Source: Phycisphaeraceae bacterium
Lineage (GTDB): Bacteria > Planctomycetota > Phycisphaerae > Phycisphaerales > UBA1924
DNA length: 64,000 bases
Assembly: GCA_020639135.1 (NCBI GenBank)
Contig: JACKHE010000001.1
Location: 496,001-560,000, forward strand
Reading direction: 5' to 3'
The notes beneath the pieces were generated by a model. That model saw nothing but the letters and a program-made list of their open reading frames with translations, searched no databases and was not told the origin of the DNA. Position 1 is the stretch's first letter. The number at the start of each line of letters is the position of its first letter. Position numbers and translations under genes: made by a program. Shown in pieces: positions 13,469 to 20,737 of this stretch.

Positions 13469-15523
13469 TCAGTCCTCTTCGTCGTGTGGCTTGAAGGAGG
13501 CGACGACTTCCTGCTGGACGTTGGGCGGGGTGCGCTCGTCGTGGGAGTAGTCCATGGTGAAGGCGCCGGCGCCGCCGGTGATGGACTTGAGCTGGGTGGC
13601 GTACGTCAGCACCTCTGACAGCGGGGCGACGGCGGAGATCATGCACATGTCGCCGGGGAGCATGTCGGTGCCCTGGACGCGGCCTCGCTTGCCGGCGATG
13701 TCGCCGGTGAGGTCGCCCATGTACTGCTGGGGGGCGGTGATCTCGAGCTCGACGAAGGGCTCCATGAGCACGGGCTTGGCTTTCTGGACGGCGTCGATGA
13801 AGGCGCGCTTGCCGGCGGTGATGAACGCGACCTCCTTGGAATCGACGGGGTGATACTTGCCGTCGGTGACGGAGACGCGGATGCCGTTCATCGGGTAGCC
13901 GGCGATGGCGCCGTGCTGGAGGACCTGCTTGACGCCCTTCTCGATGGCGGGCATGAACTGCTTGGGGACGGAGCCGCCGAATGTGTCATCGACGAACTCG
14001 AAGCCGACCTCGTGGTCGTTCTCGAGGGGTTCGACGCGGAGATAGACCTCGCCGAACTGCCCGGCGCCGCCGGTCTGTTTCTTGTGACGGTGGTGCCCCT
14101 CGGCCTTGGCGGAGATGGTCTCCTTGTAGGCGACCTTCTGTGGCTCGGTCTCGACGTCCACGCCGAAGTGGTTCTTGAGTTTCTCGAGGATGATGCGGAG
14201 GTGGAGCTCGCCGATGCCCTTGGCGACGGTCTGCTTGGTTGCGGCGATGCGTTCGACGTGGAAGGTGGGGTCTTCGGCCTGGAGCTTGGTGAGCGCGGAG
14301 CCGAGCTTGGTCTCATCGCCCCGGCTCTTGGGCGTGATGCCGAGGCCGTACATGGGCTTCGGGAGCGCGGGCGGGCGGAGGTGAACGCCGTCGTGGGCGT
14401 GGTCGGTGTGGAGGGTGTCGTCGCGGTGGAGGTCTTCGAGCTTGGCGACGGCGCAGATGTCACCGGCGATGGCGTTGTCGATCTCCTTGTGCTCCTTGCC
14501 CTGGAGCTTGAAGATGTGGCCGATGCGGATGGCCTTCTTGCTGTCGTTCTGGAAGGCCTGGGAGTTGTGCGCGATGGTCCCCTGGTGGACGCGGAAGCAG
14601 GAGAGCTTGCCGACGAAGGGGTCTGAGGTGACCTTGAAGACGTGGGCGATGGCCGGCTTGGCGGGGTCGGGGGTGTAGGTGAAGTCCTGCTCGTTCCCTT
14701 CGGCGTCAACGGTGTAGAAGGGGCGCGGGTTGCCCTCGAGGGGGTTGGGGCAGAGGTTGACGATGAAGTCGAGGAGCTGCTTGACGCCGGCGCCGGTGCG
14801 CGCGGACGTGAAGAGGATGGGGGTGAGATGGGCCTCCCGGAGGGCCTTCTCGAAGACGCGGTGGAGGTCGTCGTGGCTGGGCTTCTCGCCGCCCAGGTAC
14901 TTTTCCATGATGGCGTCATCGACCTCGACGACCTGGTCCACGATGGCGGTGTGCGCCTCGGCGACGGAGGAGAAGTCGGCCTCGCCGGACTCGTGGTCGA
15001 AGACATCGACGACCTCGGTGGCGCCGTTGGCGGGGAGGTTGATGGGCAGGCACTGGGCGCCGAAGGAGTTCTGGATGTTCTCGATGATCCCCTCGAGGTC
15101 AATCTCGGCGTGATCGATCTTGTTGATGACGATGAAGTTGGGGAGCTTGCGGCGCTGGGTCTGGAGCATCATGCGCCGGGTGATGGTCTGGACGCCCTTG
15201 GTGGCGTCAACGACGATCGCGGCGGCCTCGACCGCGGGGAGCGTGATGACGGCCTGCCCGATGAAGTCGGGCATGCCGGGGGTGTCGATGAGGTTGACGT
15301 GCTTGCCCTGGTGGTCGAAGTGGACGAGGGCGCTGGAGAGGGAGTGGCCGTGGTGGTGCTCTTCCTCTTCGTAGTCGGTGACGGTGTTCTTGCTCTCGAC
15401 GGAGCCGGCCTTCTGGATGACGCCGGCGAGTTCGAGGAGGTGCTCGACGAGGGTGGTCTTGCCGGATCCGCCGTGGCCGAGGAAGGTGACGTTGCGGATG
15501 TCGGCGGTGGTGTAGGCGGGCAT
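13469..15523 (-). CDS. fusA: Elongation factor G paralogue (EF-G2-like GTPase)
   Basis: 684 residues from ATG at 15523, with AAGGAG 9 nt upstream. Five EF-G domains are present in order: G domain (P-loop GHGGSGKTTL, NKID for guanine), a beta-barrel domain II, and domains III-V ending near GAFTMDYSHDERTP. Against canonical EF-G, the P-loop lacks AHIDAGK, switch I is replaced by a His/Glu-rich stretch (DYEEEEHHHGHS), and switch II reads DTPGMPDF, where catalytic His is expected after PG. These are traits of the EF-G-2 paralogue group rather than the main translocase. Role in translation is therefore uncertain. No rpsL, rpsG or tuf nearby. Confidence 0.85.
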   Translation of the reverse strand: MPAYTTADIRNVTFLGHGGSGKTTLVEHLLELAGVIQKAGSVESKNTVTDYEEEEHHHGHSLSSALVHFDHQGKHVNLIDTPGMPDFIGQAVITLPAVEAAAIVVDATKGVQTITRRMMLQTQRRKLPNFIVINKIDHAEIDLEGIIENIQNSFGAQCLPINLPANGATEVVDVFDHESGEADFSSVAEAHTAIVDQVVEVDDAIMEKYLGGEKPSHDDLHRVFEKALREAHLTPILFTSARTGAGVKQLLDFIVNLCPNPLEGNPRPFYTVDAEGNEQDFTYTPDPAKPAIAHVFKVTSDPFVGKLSCFRVHQGTIAHNSQAFQNDSKKAIRIGHIFKLQGKEHKEIDNAIAGDICAVAKLEDLHRDDTLHTDHAHDGVHLRPPALPKPMYGLGITPKSRGDETKLGSALTKLQAEDPTFHVERIAATKQTVAKGIGELHLRIILEKLKNHFGVDVETEPQKVAYKETISAKAEGHHRHKKQTGGAGQFGEVYLRVEPLENDHEVGFEFVDDTFGGSVPKQFMPAIEKGVKQVLQHGAIAGYPMNGIRVSVTDGKYHPVDSKEVAFITAGKRAFIDAVQKAKPVLMEPFVELEITAPQQYMGDLTGDIAGKRGRVQGTDMLPGDMCMISAVAPLSEVLTYATQLKSITGGAGAFTMDYSHDERTPPNVQQEVVASFKPHDEED

Positions 15524-15774
15524 GGTTCGGCGATCTCCTTCGTGGCGAGGTCGATGGAGCCTCCCCGGCGTCCGGCGTCGTGCCGGTCGTCGGTTGTGGC
15601 GTGTACAGGCATCGCGACGTGTTGTCGCGGCGTCGGGCGGGCGTTGCCGGTCCCACCGTGACGCGGGGGCGTTGACCCCCGCGCGCCCGCCGGCGCAAGG
15701 ACACAGTGTAGTGCGCCCCGGGCCCCTGGCGAGCCCGTCCCGGGCGTGTTTCGGGGGGGTTGCGGGGGGTTCGG

Positions 15775-16335
15775 TCAGGTCCAGCGCGAGGGCCGGGGCT
15801 CCCACGATTCGGCCCCGGGATTGTGCGGTGAGCCGTGGAAATCGGGCTCGGAATCGGCGCCACCAGCAAGGAGCCGGAGGCCCCGATCGAGGTTGGCCTG
15901 CGGGGTGTGTTGTTCGGAGCCGAGTTCGATCTTGAGGCTGAGCGTGAGGCGCGGCATGCCCGTTTCGGGGTGGAGGCCGGCGATGCGGAAGGCGCCGGGC
16001 TCGTCGAGGTGGGCGATGTCGAGCAGTTCGATGTCGATGCAGGTCGGGCCGTGCTCGGGCTCGTGTCCCACGACGGGGCTGAGCGTCGAGAGAATCAGCA
16101 GCCTGCGGTCGGTCAGGACGAGCTGGAGCCAGCGTTTGTTGTCGGTGAAGAGCCAGGCGAGGTCGCCGATGATGGGCAGCAGGCCGAAGGCGATGTTGGC
16201 GGCCTGCCGACCGGCGTCGTGCTCTCTTGCGGCGGCTCCCCAGCCGACAACGCGCTCGCCGCCGGGGGGCCGCCCGGTGCGCAGGGCGGCGCGGAGGGCG
16301 TAGGGGGAGTAGCGGCATCGGGGGAGCTTGGGCAT
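15775..16335 (-). CDS. PH-like membrane-associated protein, function unknown
   Basis: 186 residues from ATG at 16335 (MPKLPRCRYSPYALRAALRT). GERVVGWG and, after a hydrophobic stretch (ANIAFGLLPIIGDLAWLF), the segment LQLVLTDRRLLIL resemble the core of bacterial PH-domain proteins. The last 40 residues are polar and Pro/Gly-rich. Frames that extend this one further upstream overlap holA on the other strand and were not used. The gene is divergent from holA with about 80 bp between starts. The 250 bp between it and the EF-G start holds no gene. Confidence 0.6.
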   Translation of the reverse strand: MPKLPRCRYSPYALRAALRTGRPPGGERVVGWGAAAREHDAGRQAANIAFGLLPIIGDLAWLFTDNKRWLQLVLTDRRLLILSTLSPVVGHEPEHGPTCIDIELLDIAHLDEPGAFRIAGLHPETGMPRLTLSLKIELGSEQHTPQANLDRGLRLLAGGADSEPDFHGSPHNPGAESWEPRPSRWT

Positions 16336-16413
16336 GGCGCCGGGGGGGGTGGCGGTGGTGGGCGGGTGGTGTTTTCGCTGTGACGGGGCGGACGGGCACG
16401 CTACGGTACGGCG

Positions 16414-17427
16414 ATGGCGAAGACGAAGGCCACATCGTCGAAGTCGGCGGACGTCGCGCTGGACGCGACGATGCGGATCGTCGTGCTCAGCGGCAAGGAG
16501 GAGTTTCTCCGCTCGCTCGAGACGGACCGGCTCCGCGAGGCGCTGACCGAGGCGTTCGGCGAGGTGGAGGTGGTGCGTTTCGAGGGCAAGGAAACGCCGC
16601 CGGCGGAAGCGCTGGACGAGTGCCGGAGTTTCGGGCTGCTGCAGCAGCACAAGCTGGTGATCGTCGATGGCGCGGATGAGTTCGTGAAGGAGGGGAACCG
16701 GGCGATCGTGGAGCGTTACGCGTCGGCGCCGTGCGAGTCGGCGACGCTGGCGCTGCGGTGCGACACGTGGCGCGCGGGGAAGCTGGACAAGCTGATCGTC
16801 GAGGGCGGCGGGGTGATCCGCAAGTGCGACGTGGTGACGCCGGCCAAGGCGCTGAAGTGGGTCGTCAACCGGGCGAGCAAGCGGTACGGCGTGACGATGA
16901 AGCCCGACGCGGCGGAGGCGCTGGTCGGCAGGGCGGGGGTGGGTCTGGGCCGGCTGGACGCGGAGGCGCGGAAGCTGGCCTCGGCGGCGGGCGACGGCGG
17001 GACGGTGACGGCGGAGCTTGTGCGCGAGCTGGTTGGAATGACGCGCGAGGAGGAGGCGTGGCTGCTGCAGTCGGCGCTGCTCTCGGGGCGGGCGGAGGAC
17101 CGCTTCCGGGCGTTGCGTGAGGCTCTGGACGTGTCGCGGCACGACGCGGTGTTCCTGTCGTTCGTGGTGACGGACCTGCTGCGGAAGATCCATTCGGTGG
17201 CCCGGCTGATGGCCGGCGGCGTCAACGGGTTCCAGGCGGCGAAGTCGGCGAAGCTGTGGGGCCCCTCGACGGAGCCGATCATCCGGGCGGCGGGATCCAA
17301 GCCCGCGCGGGTGTGGGGGGCGCTGTTCGTCGATGCGGTGGAGAACGACGCGATGATCAAGTCGGGCCGGGCGGACGCGAGGCGGTCGCTGGAGCGGCTG
17401 GTGGCCCGATTCGCAAGCGGGGCCTGA
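16414..17427 (+). CDS. holA: DNA polymerase III subunit delta
   Basis: 337 residues. HolA is the wrench subunit of the clamp loader and opens the beta clamp (dnaN is also in this window). The N-terminal AAA-like domain carries a degenerate P-loop at VVLSGKEEF, as usual for delta. The order of conserved blocks (ECRSFGLLQQHKLVIVDGAD near residue 80, LRCDTWRAGKLDKLI near 115, EEAWLLQSALLSGRAEDRF near 215) and the C-terminal collar helices fit the family. The start at 16414 adds about 19 polar residues before the domain; an internal Met (MRIVVLSGKEEF) is the alternative. Confidence 0.88.
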   Translation: MAKTKATSSKSADVALDATMRIVVLSGKEEFLRSLETDRLREALTEAFGEVEVVRFEGKETPPAEALDECRSFGLLQQHKLVIVDGADEFVKEGNRAIVERYASAPCESATLALRCDTWRAGKLDKLIVEGGGVIRKCDVVTPAKALKWVVNRASKRYGVTMKPDAAEALVGRAGVGLGRLDAEARKLASAAGDGGTVTAELVRELVGMTREEEAWLLQSALLSGRAEDRFRALREALDVSRHDAVFLSFVVTDLLRKIHSVARLMAGGVNGFQAAKSAKLWGPSTEPIIRAAGSKPARVWGALFVDAVENDAMIKSGRADARRSLERLVARFASGA

Positions 17428-17518
17428 GGATCGGTCGATGGAAACGGGAGAAGCGCGTTGTCGCGCGGCGCCGGCGGAGCCGGTGGGCTGTCTCTGAGCA
17501 TCGGGCGGAGCCTGTGGG

Positions 17519-18646
17519 ATGCGGAATCGACGGTTGCCGGAGTGTTCGCTGGTCGCGGGGCTGATCCTGCTCTGGATCGGCGGCTGCGGGTCTGGCTCCG
17601 GCGCGCTGACGGCGGGGCCCGGGGAGTCGGCGCCGGCGCCGCTGGCGGGCGGCGGGTCGGCAAGCAACGACGCGGACCAGCAGGACCCACCTCCGGACAT
17701 CGAGGCGATCCTGACGGCGAACGCGGAGGCGCTCAAGGACCTGCAGACGCTGCCGATCGAGCGGCGCGAGCCGAAAGTTGACACGAATACGGATGAGCAG
17801 ACGCCCGCGGTCGATCAGGTCGCCGCGTCGATCGAGCGCACGCCGGTGGTGGTCGAGCGTGAGGACGAGCCGGCGGCGCATGCCATCGAGCCGACGCGGG
17901 AGCCGACGAGAGCGGAGCGGATCGAGCGGCTGACGAAGGAGCTGGCGACGCTGCTGCGCGCGGAGGCGGACGCCTCGGATTCGCCGGTTTCGGCGATGGC
18001 GAAGCTGGACGCGCTGGAGATGATCGAGCGGGGCGTGGCGCCGGACCCGGCGTCGATGCCCTGGCTGACTGTGCGCGAGCGGGAGCTGCTGGTCGCGTTC
18101 CGGGACCTGTTCCGCGAGGCCGGCGAGCGGCTGGCGAGCGATCCGAACGACCTGCTGAGCGTGCAGCGCGTGATTGAAGGGTTGCCGGATCGGCTGGAGT
18201 CGTGGCGGGCGCTGTCGATCCCGACGGCGGCGCTGTGCGTGCGTGTGGACGGGTTCGGGCAGTACGAGGAGTTCCGCTCGAACACGCTGCTGGCCGGGCG
18301 GACGCACCGGATGATCGTGTACACGGAGCTGGCGGACTTCCGTTCGGAGCCCGGGACCGGCCCCAGCGGGGAGATCGGGCGGCGCGTCCGGCTGCGGCAG
18401 GACCTGAGCCTGTACCACGACGCGGACGGGCTGCTGGCGTGGCGCAAGGCGGACCAGCCGATCGACGAGTTCAGCCGCAACGAGCGACGGGATTTCTTCC
18501 TGGTGCAGCTGATCGAGCTGCCGCAGACGCTGACGGTGGGTTCGTACCGGCTGAAGGTGACGGTGGTGGACGAGGTGGCGGGCGCGACGGCCGAGGCGGT
18601 GATCCCGATCGACGTGGTGGCGGACTCGGGGCTGGCGGGGCGGTGA
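17519..18646 (+). CDS. Predicted lipoprotein, function unknown
   Basis: 375 residues from ATG at 17519, with GGAG 8 nt upstream. A signal peptide ends in the lipobox WIGGC (Cys near residue 23), followed by a Gly/Ser/Pro-rich linker to about residue 55. A charged helical region (about 100-160) and a C-terminal beta-rich domain follow, with VRVDGFGQYEEF and a late segment LTVGSYRLKVTVVDEVAG typical of an Ig-like or accessory fold. No catalytic motif seen. It follows holA by 91 bp on the same strand. Similar proteins may be conserved in planctomycetes, but I do not recognise the family. Confidence 0.65.
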   Translation: MRNRRLPECSLVAGLILLWIGGCGSGSGALTAGPGESAPAPLAGGGSASNDADQQDPPPDIEAILTANAEALKDLQTLPIERREPKVDTNTDEQTPAVDQVAASIERTPVVVEREDEPAAHAIEPTREPTRAERIERLTKELATLLRAEADASDSPVSAMAKLDALEMIERGVAPDPASMPWLTVRERELLVAFRDLFREAGERLASDPNDLLSVQRVIEGLPDRLESWRALSIPTAALCVRVDGFGQYEEFRSNTLLAGRTHRMIVYTELADFRSEPGTGPSGEIGRRVRLRQDLSLYHDADGLLAWRKADQPIDEFSRNERRDFFLVQLIELPQTLTVGSYRLKVTVVDEVAGATAEAVIPIDVVADSGLAGR

Positions 18647-18676
18647 AATAACTTGATGTGCGCGGATGTCTTGCCT

Positions 18677-18710
18677 CCCTCTCCCTCCGGGAGAGGGCCG
18701 CGGCGAGGGG
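18677..18710 (+). repeat. REP-like palindrome, copy A
   Basis: CCCTCTCCC (18677-18685), 3-nt loop, GGGAGAGGG (18689-18697), then a GC-rich tail ending in GAGGGG. An inverted copy lies about 100 bp downstream. Together the two copies fill most of the 228-bp gap between the lipoprotein gene and pyrB. Confidence 0.6.
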
Positions 18711-18800
18711 CGATTGGAACTTTGTCGTGCTCTCTTCGGTGACGCGCATCGCATTGTGGCTCATCGACTTTGATCTTTTCGTGTTGATCGCTCCGTGCGG

Positions 18801-18851
18801 CCCCTCTCCCGACCCGGCTGCGCCGGGCCACCCTCTCCCTGAGGGAGAGGG
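18801..18851 (-). repeat. REP-like palindrome, copy B (inverted)
   Basis: CCCTCTCCC (18831-18839) pairs with GGGAGAGGG (18843-18851). Next to it is a second hairpin, CCCGG-CTGCG-CCGGG (18813-18827), and an outer CCCCTCTCCC. Read on the minus strand it has the same order as copy A, so the two form an inverted pair (BIME-like) that could fold into a large stem. Confidence 0.6.
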
Positions 18852-18874
18852 AGGGGGTTTCGTATGATGCCCGC

Positions 18875-19822
18875 ATGAACGCGACGGCGACATCGACAAC
18901 GCGCGATCTGCTGGGGCTCCAGGGCATGGACGCGGGGACGCTGCGCGCGATCCTGGGGCCCGCCCTGGAGGCGGAGCGGGACCGAGCGGCGCTGGGCAGG
19001 CCTCTTGAAGAGGGGATGGTCGTCAACCTGTTCTTCGAGGACTCGACGCGCACGCGCACGAGTTTCACCATCGCGGCGCAGGCGCTGGGGGCGCACGTCT
19101 TCCAGTTCGTCGATCAGCGGTCCTCGATGAGCAAGGGCGAGACGCTCATCGACACGGCGCGCACGATCGAGGCGATGGGGGTCGGGGCGCTTGTCGTCCG
19201 GCACGGCAGCGCCGGGGCGGTGCAGCAACTCGCAGAGCACGTGGGCGTCCCGGTGATCAACGCCGGCGACGGCGCGCACGAGCACCCCACGCAGGGGCTG
19301 CTGGACATCCTGACGCTGGCCGAGGCGCACGACCGGCTGGACGGGTTCGACCTGTCGGGGCTGCGCGTGGCGATCGTCGGGGACCTCCTGCACTCGCGCG
19401 TGGCGCGGAGCGCGATCGCCGGGATGACGACACTGGGCGCGGAGGTGGTGTGCGTCGGTCCCGAGGCGATGTGCCCGGGCGGGGTGTCGGCGCTGGGGTG
19501 CGACGTCGAGCGCGACCTGGACGCGGTGATCGGCGAGGTGGACGCGGCGATGGCGCTGCGGGTGCAGTTCGAACGTGGCTCGGCCCTGGGCGGCGCCGAG
19601 GCGGCGCATACCGCGCGGTACGGGCTGACGAGCGAGCGGGCGTCGCGGATGAAACCCGGGGCGATCGTGATGCACCCCGGGCCGATGAACCGGGGGCTGG
19701 AGATCGAATCGGGGGTCGCGGACGGCCCGCGGAGCGTGGTGCTGCGGCAGGTGGCGCTGGGGGTTCCGGTGCGGATGTCGGCGCTGGCGTGGTGTCTGGG
19801 GGCGGATTCCGGCGGGCGGTGA
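18875..19822 (+). CDS. pyrB: Aspartate carbamoyltransferase catalytic subunit
   Basis: 315 residues. PyrB makes carbamoyl-aspartate in pyrimidine synthesis. The carbamoyl-phosphate loop is EDSTRTRTSF (about residue 51); SSMSKGETLIDT carries the 80s-loop Ser and Lys; DGAHEHPTQGLLD and HPGPMNRG, the remaining active-site blocks, are intact. The start at 18875 is the first ATG after the repeat block, with GAGGGAGAGGGAGGGGG upstream that may serve as ribosome site. Neither pyrI nor pyrC is next to it; gmk follows after 88 bp. Confidence 0.95.
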   Translation: MNATATSTTRDLLGLQGMDAGTLRAILGPALEAERDRAALGRPLEEGMVVNLFFEDSTRTRTSFTIAAQALGAHVFQFVDQRSSMSKGETLIDTARTIEAMGVGALVVRHGSAGAVQQLAEHVGVPVINAGDGAHEHPTQGLLDILTLAEAHDRLDGFDLSGLRVAIVGDLLHSRVARSAIAGMTTLGAEVVCVGPEAMCPGGVSALGCDVERDLDAVIGEVDAAMALRVQFERGSALGGAEAAHTARYGLTSERASRMKPGAIVMHPGPMNRGLEIESGVADGPRSVVLRQVALGVPVRMSALAWCLGADSGGR

Positions 19823-19910
19823 CGCGCCGGCAAAACGTGGTACATTCGGCGGTCAAGGAGGAGCGGCGGGCGGTTGACCTGGTGCGGTCATCGTCCACCC
19901 AGACGCGAGC

Positions 19911-20570
19911 ATGGCGACGATGCGCGGAACGGCGGACATGTCCAGCGAGACGGCACACGGCGGGCGGGGGGGCGACCACGCCGATGGCGGCGGGATGCTG
20001 CTGGTGATCTCGGGGCCCTCGGGTGTCGGGAAGACGACGATCCGCGACGTGATCCTGGACTCGGTCCCCGGGTCGTTCTTCTCCGTGAGCGCGACGACGC
20101 GGCCCAAGACGGACGCCGACCGGGAGGGCGTGGATTACCTGTTCCTGACGGACGAGCGGTTCGACGCGCACGTCGAGGCGGGGGACTTTCTCGAGCACGC
20201 GACGTTCGCGGGCAACCGCTACGGCACGCTCCGGCAGCCCGTGGAGGCGGCGCTGGCGGCGGGCCGGCTGGCGCTGCTGGATGTCGATGTGGTGGGGGCG
20301 CGGAACATCAAGTCGATGCGGCCCGACGCGTACTTCATCTTCTTCATGCCGCCGAGCAAGGACGAGCTGCTGCGCAGGCTCCGCGACCGCAAACGCGAGA
20401 GCGAGGAGGCGATCCAGAAGCGGTTCGCCGTGGCGTCGCGGGAGATCGACGACGCGCAGTCGTCGGGGATCTACGACGAGTTCGTGGTCAACGACGATCT
20501 GACGACGGCGATCGCCAGGACGCTGGAGATCGTCGAACGGGAGCGGGCGAGGCGGGCGGCGTCCGGATAA
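19911..20570 (+). CDS. gmk: Guanylate kinase
   Basis: 219 residues as drawn. It phosphorylates GMP to GDP with ATP. P-loop SGPSGVGKTT at about residue 35, GMP-binding SATTRPK and the YGT of NRYGTLRQPV, lid RKRESEEAIQKRF. The first 27 residues are a polar extension; an in-frame ATG at 19938 or the Met just before LLVISGPSG gives a more usual length, and no clear ribosome site decides between them. Upstream is pyrB; downstream is clpB after 167 bp. Confidence 0.93.
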   Translation: MATMRGTADMSSETAHGGRGGDHADGGGMLLVISGPSGVGKTTIRDVILDSVPGSFFSVSATTRPKTDADREGVDYLFLTDERFDAHVEAGDFLEHATFAGNRYGTLRQPVEAALAAGRLALLDVDVVGARNIKSMRPDAYFIFFMPPSKDELLRRLRDRKRESEEAIQKRFAVASREIDDAQSSGIYDEFVVNDDLTTAIARTLEIVERERARRAASG

Positions 20571-20737
20571 GGCCGGCCGGTCACGCCATCGCGGGCCCGG
20601 GGCTGCCGGAACGGCAGTCGGGCCGGTTGAACATCGCGGTTTTTCTGGCTGTTGCGGGGGTCGGGGTCCTGGCGCGCGGTTTGTAAGGAGCCTCGTGGCT
20701 GTCGCTGTGTGCGCAGGCCAGGAAGGACTGAACGACC

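Noticed and set aside
16336..17784. Minus-strand extension of the PH-like gene's frame across holA
   Set aside because: The frame is open to 17784 but is Arg/Pro-rich and antisense to a clear holA; the MPKLPRCRYSPYALR start fits better.
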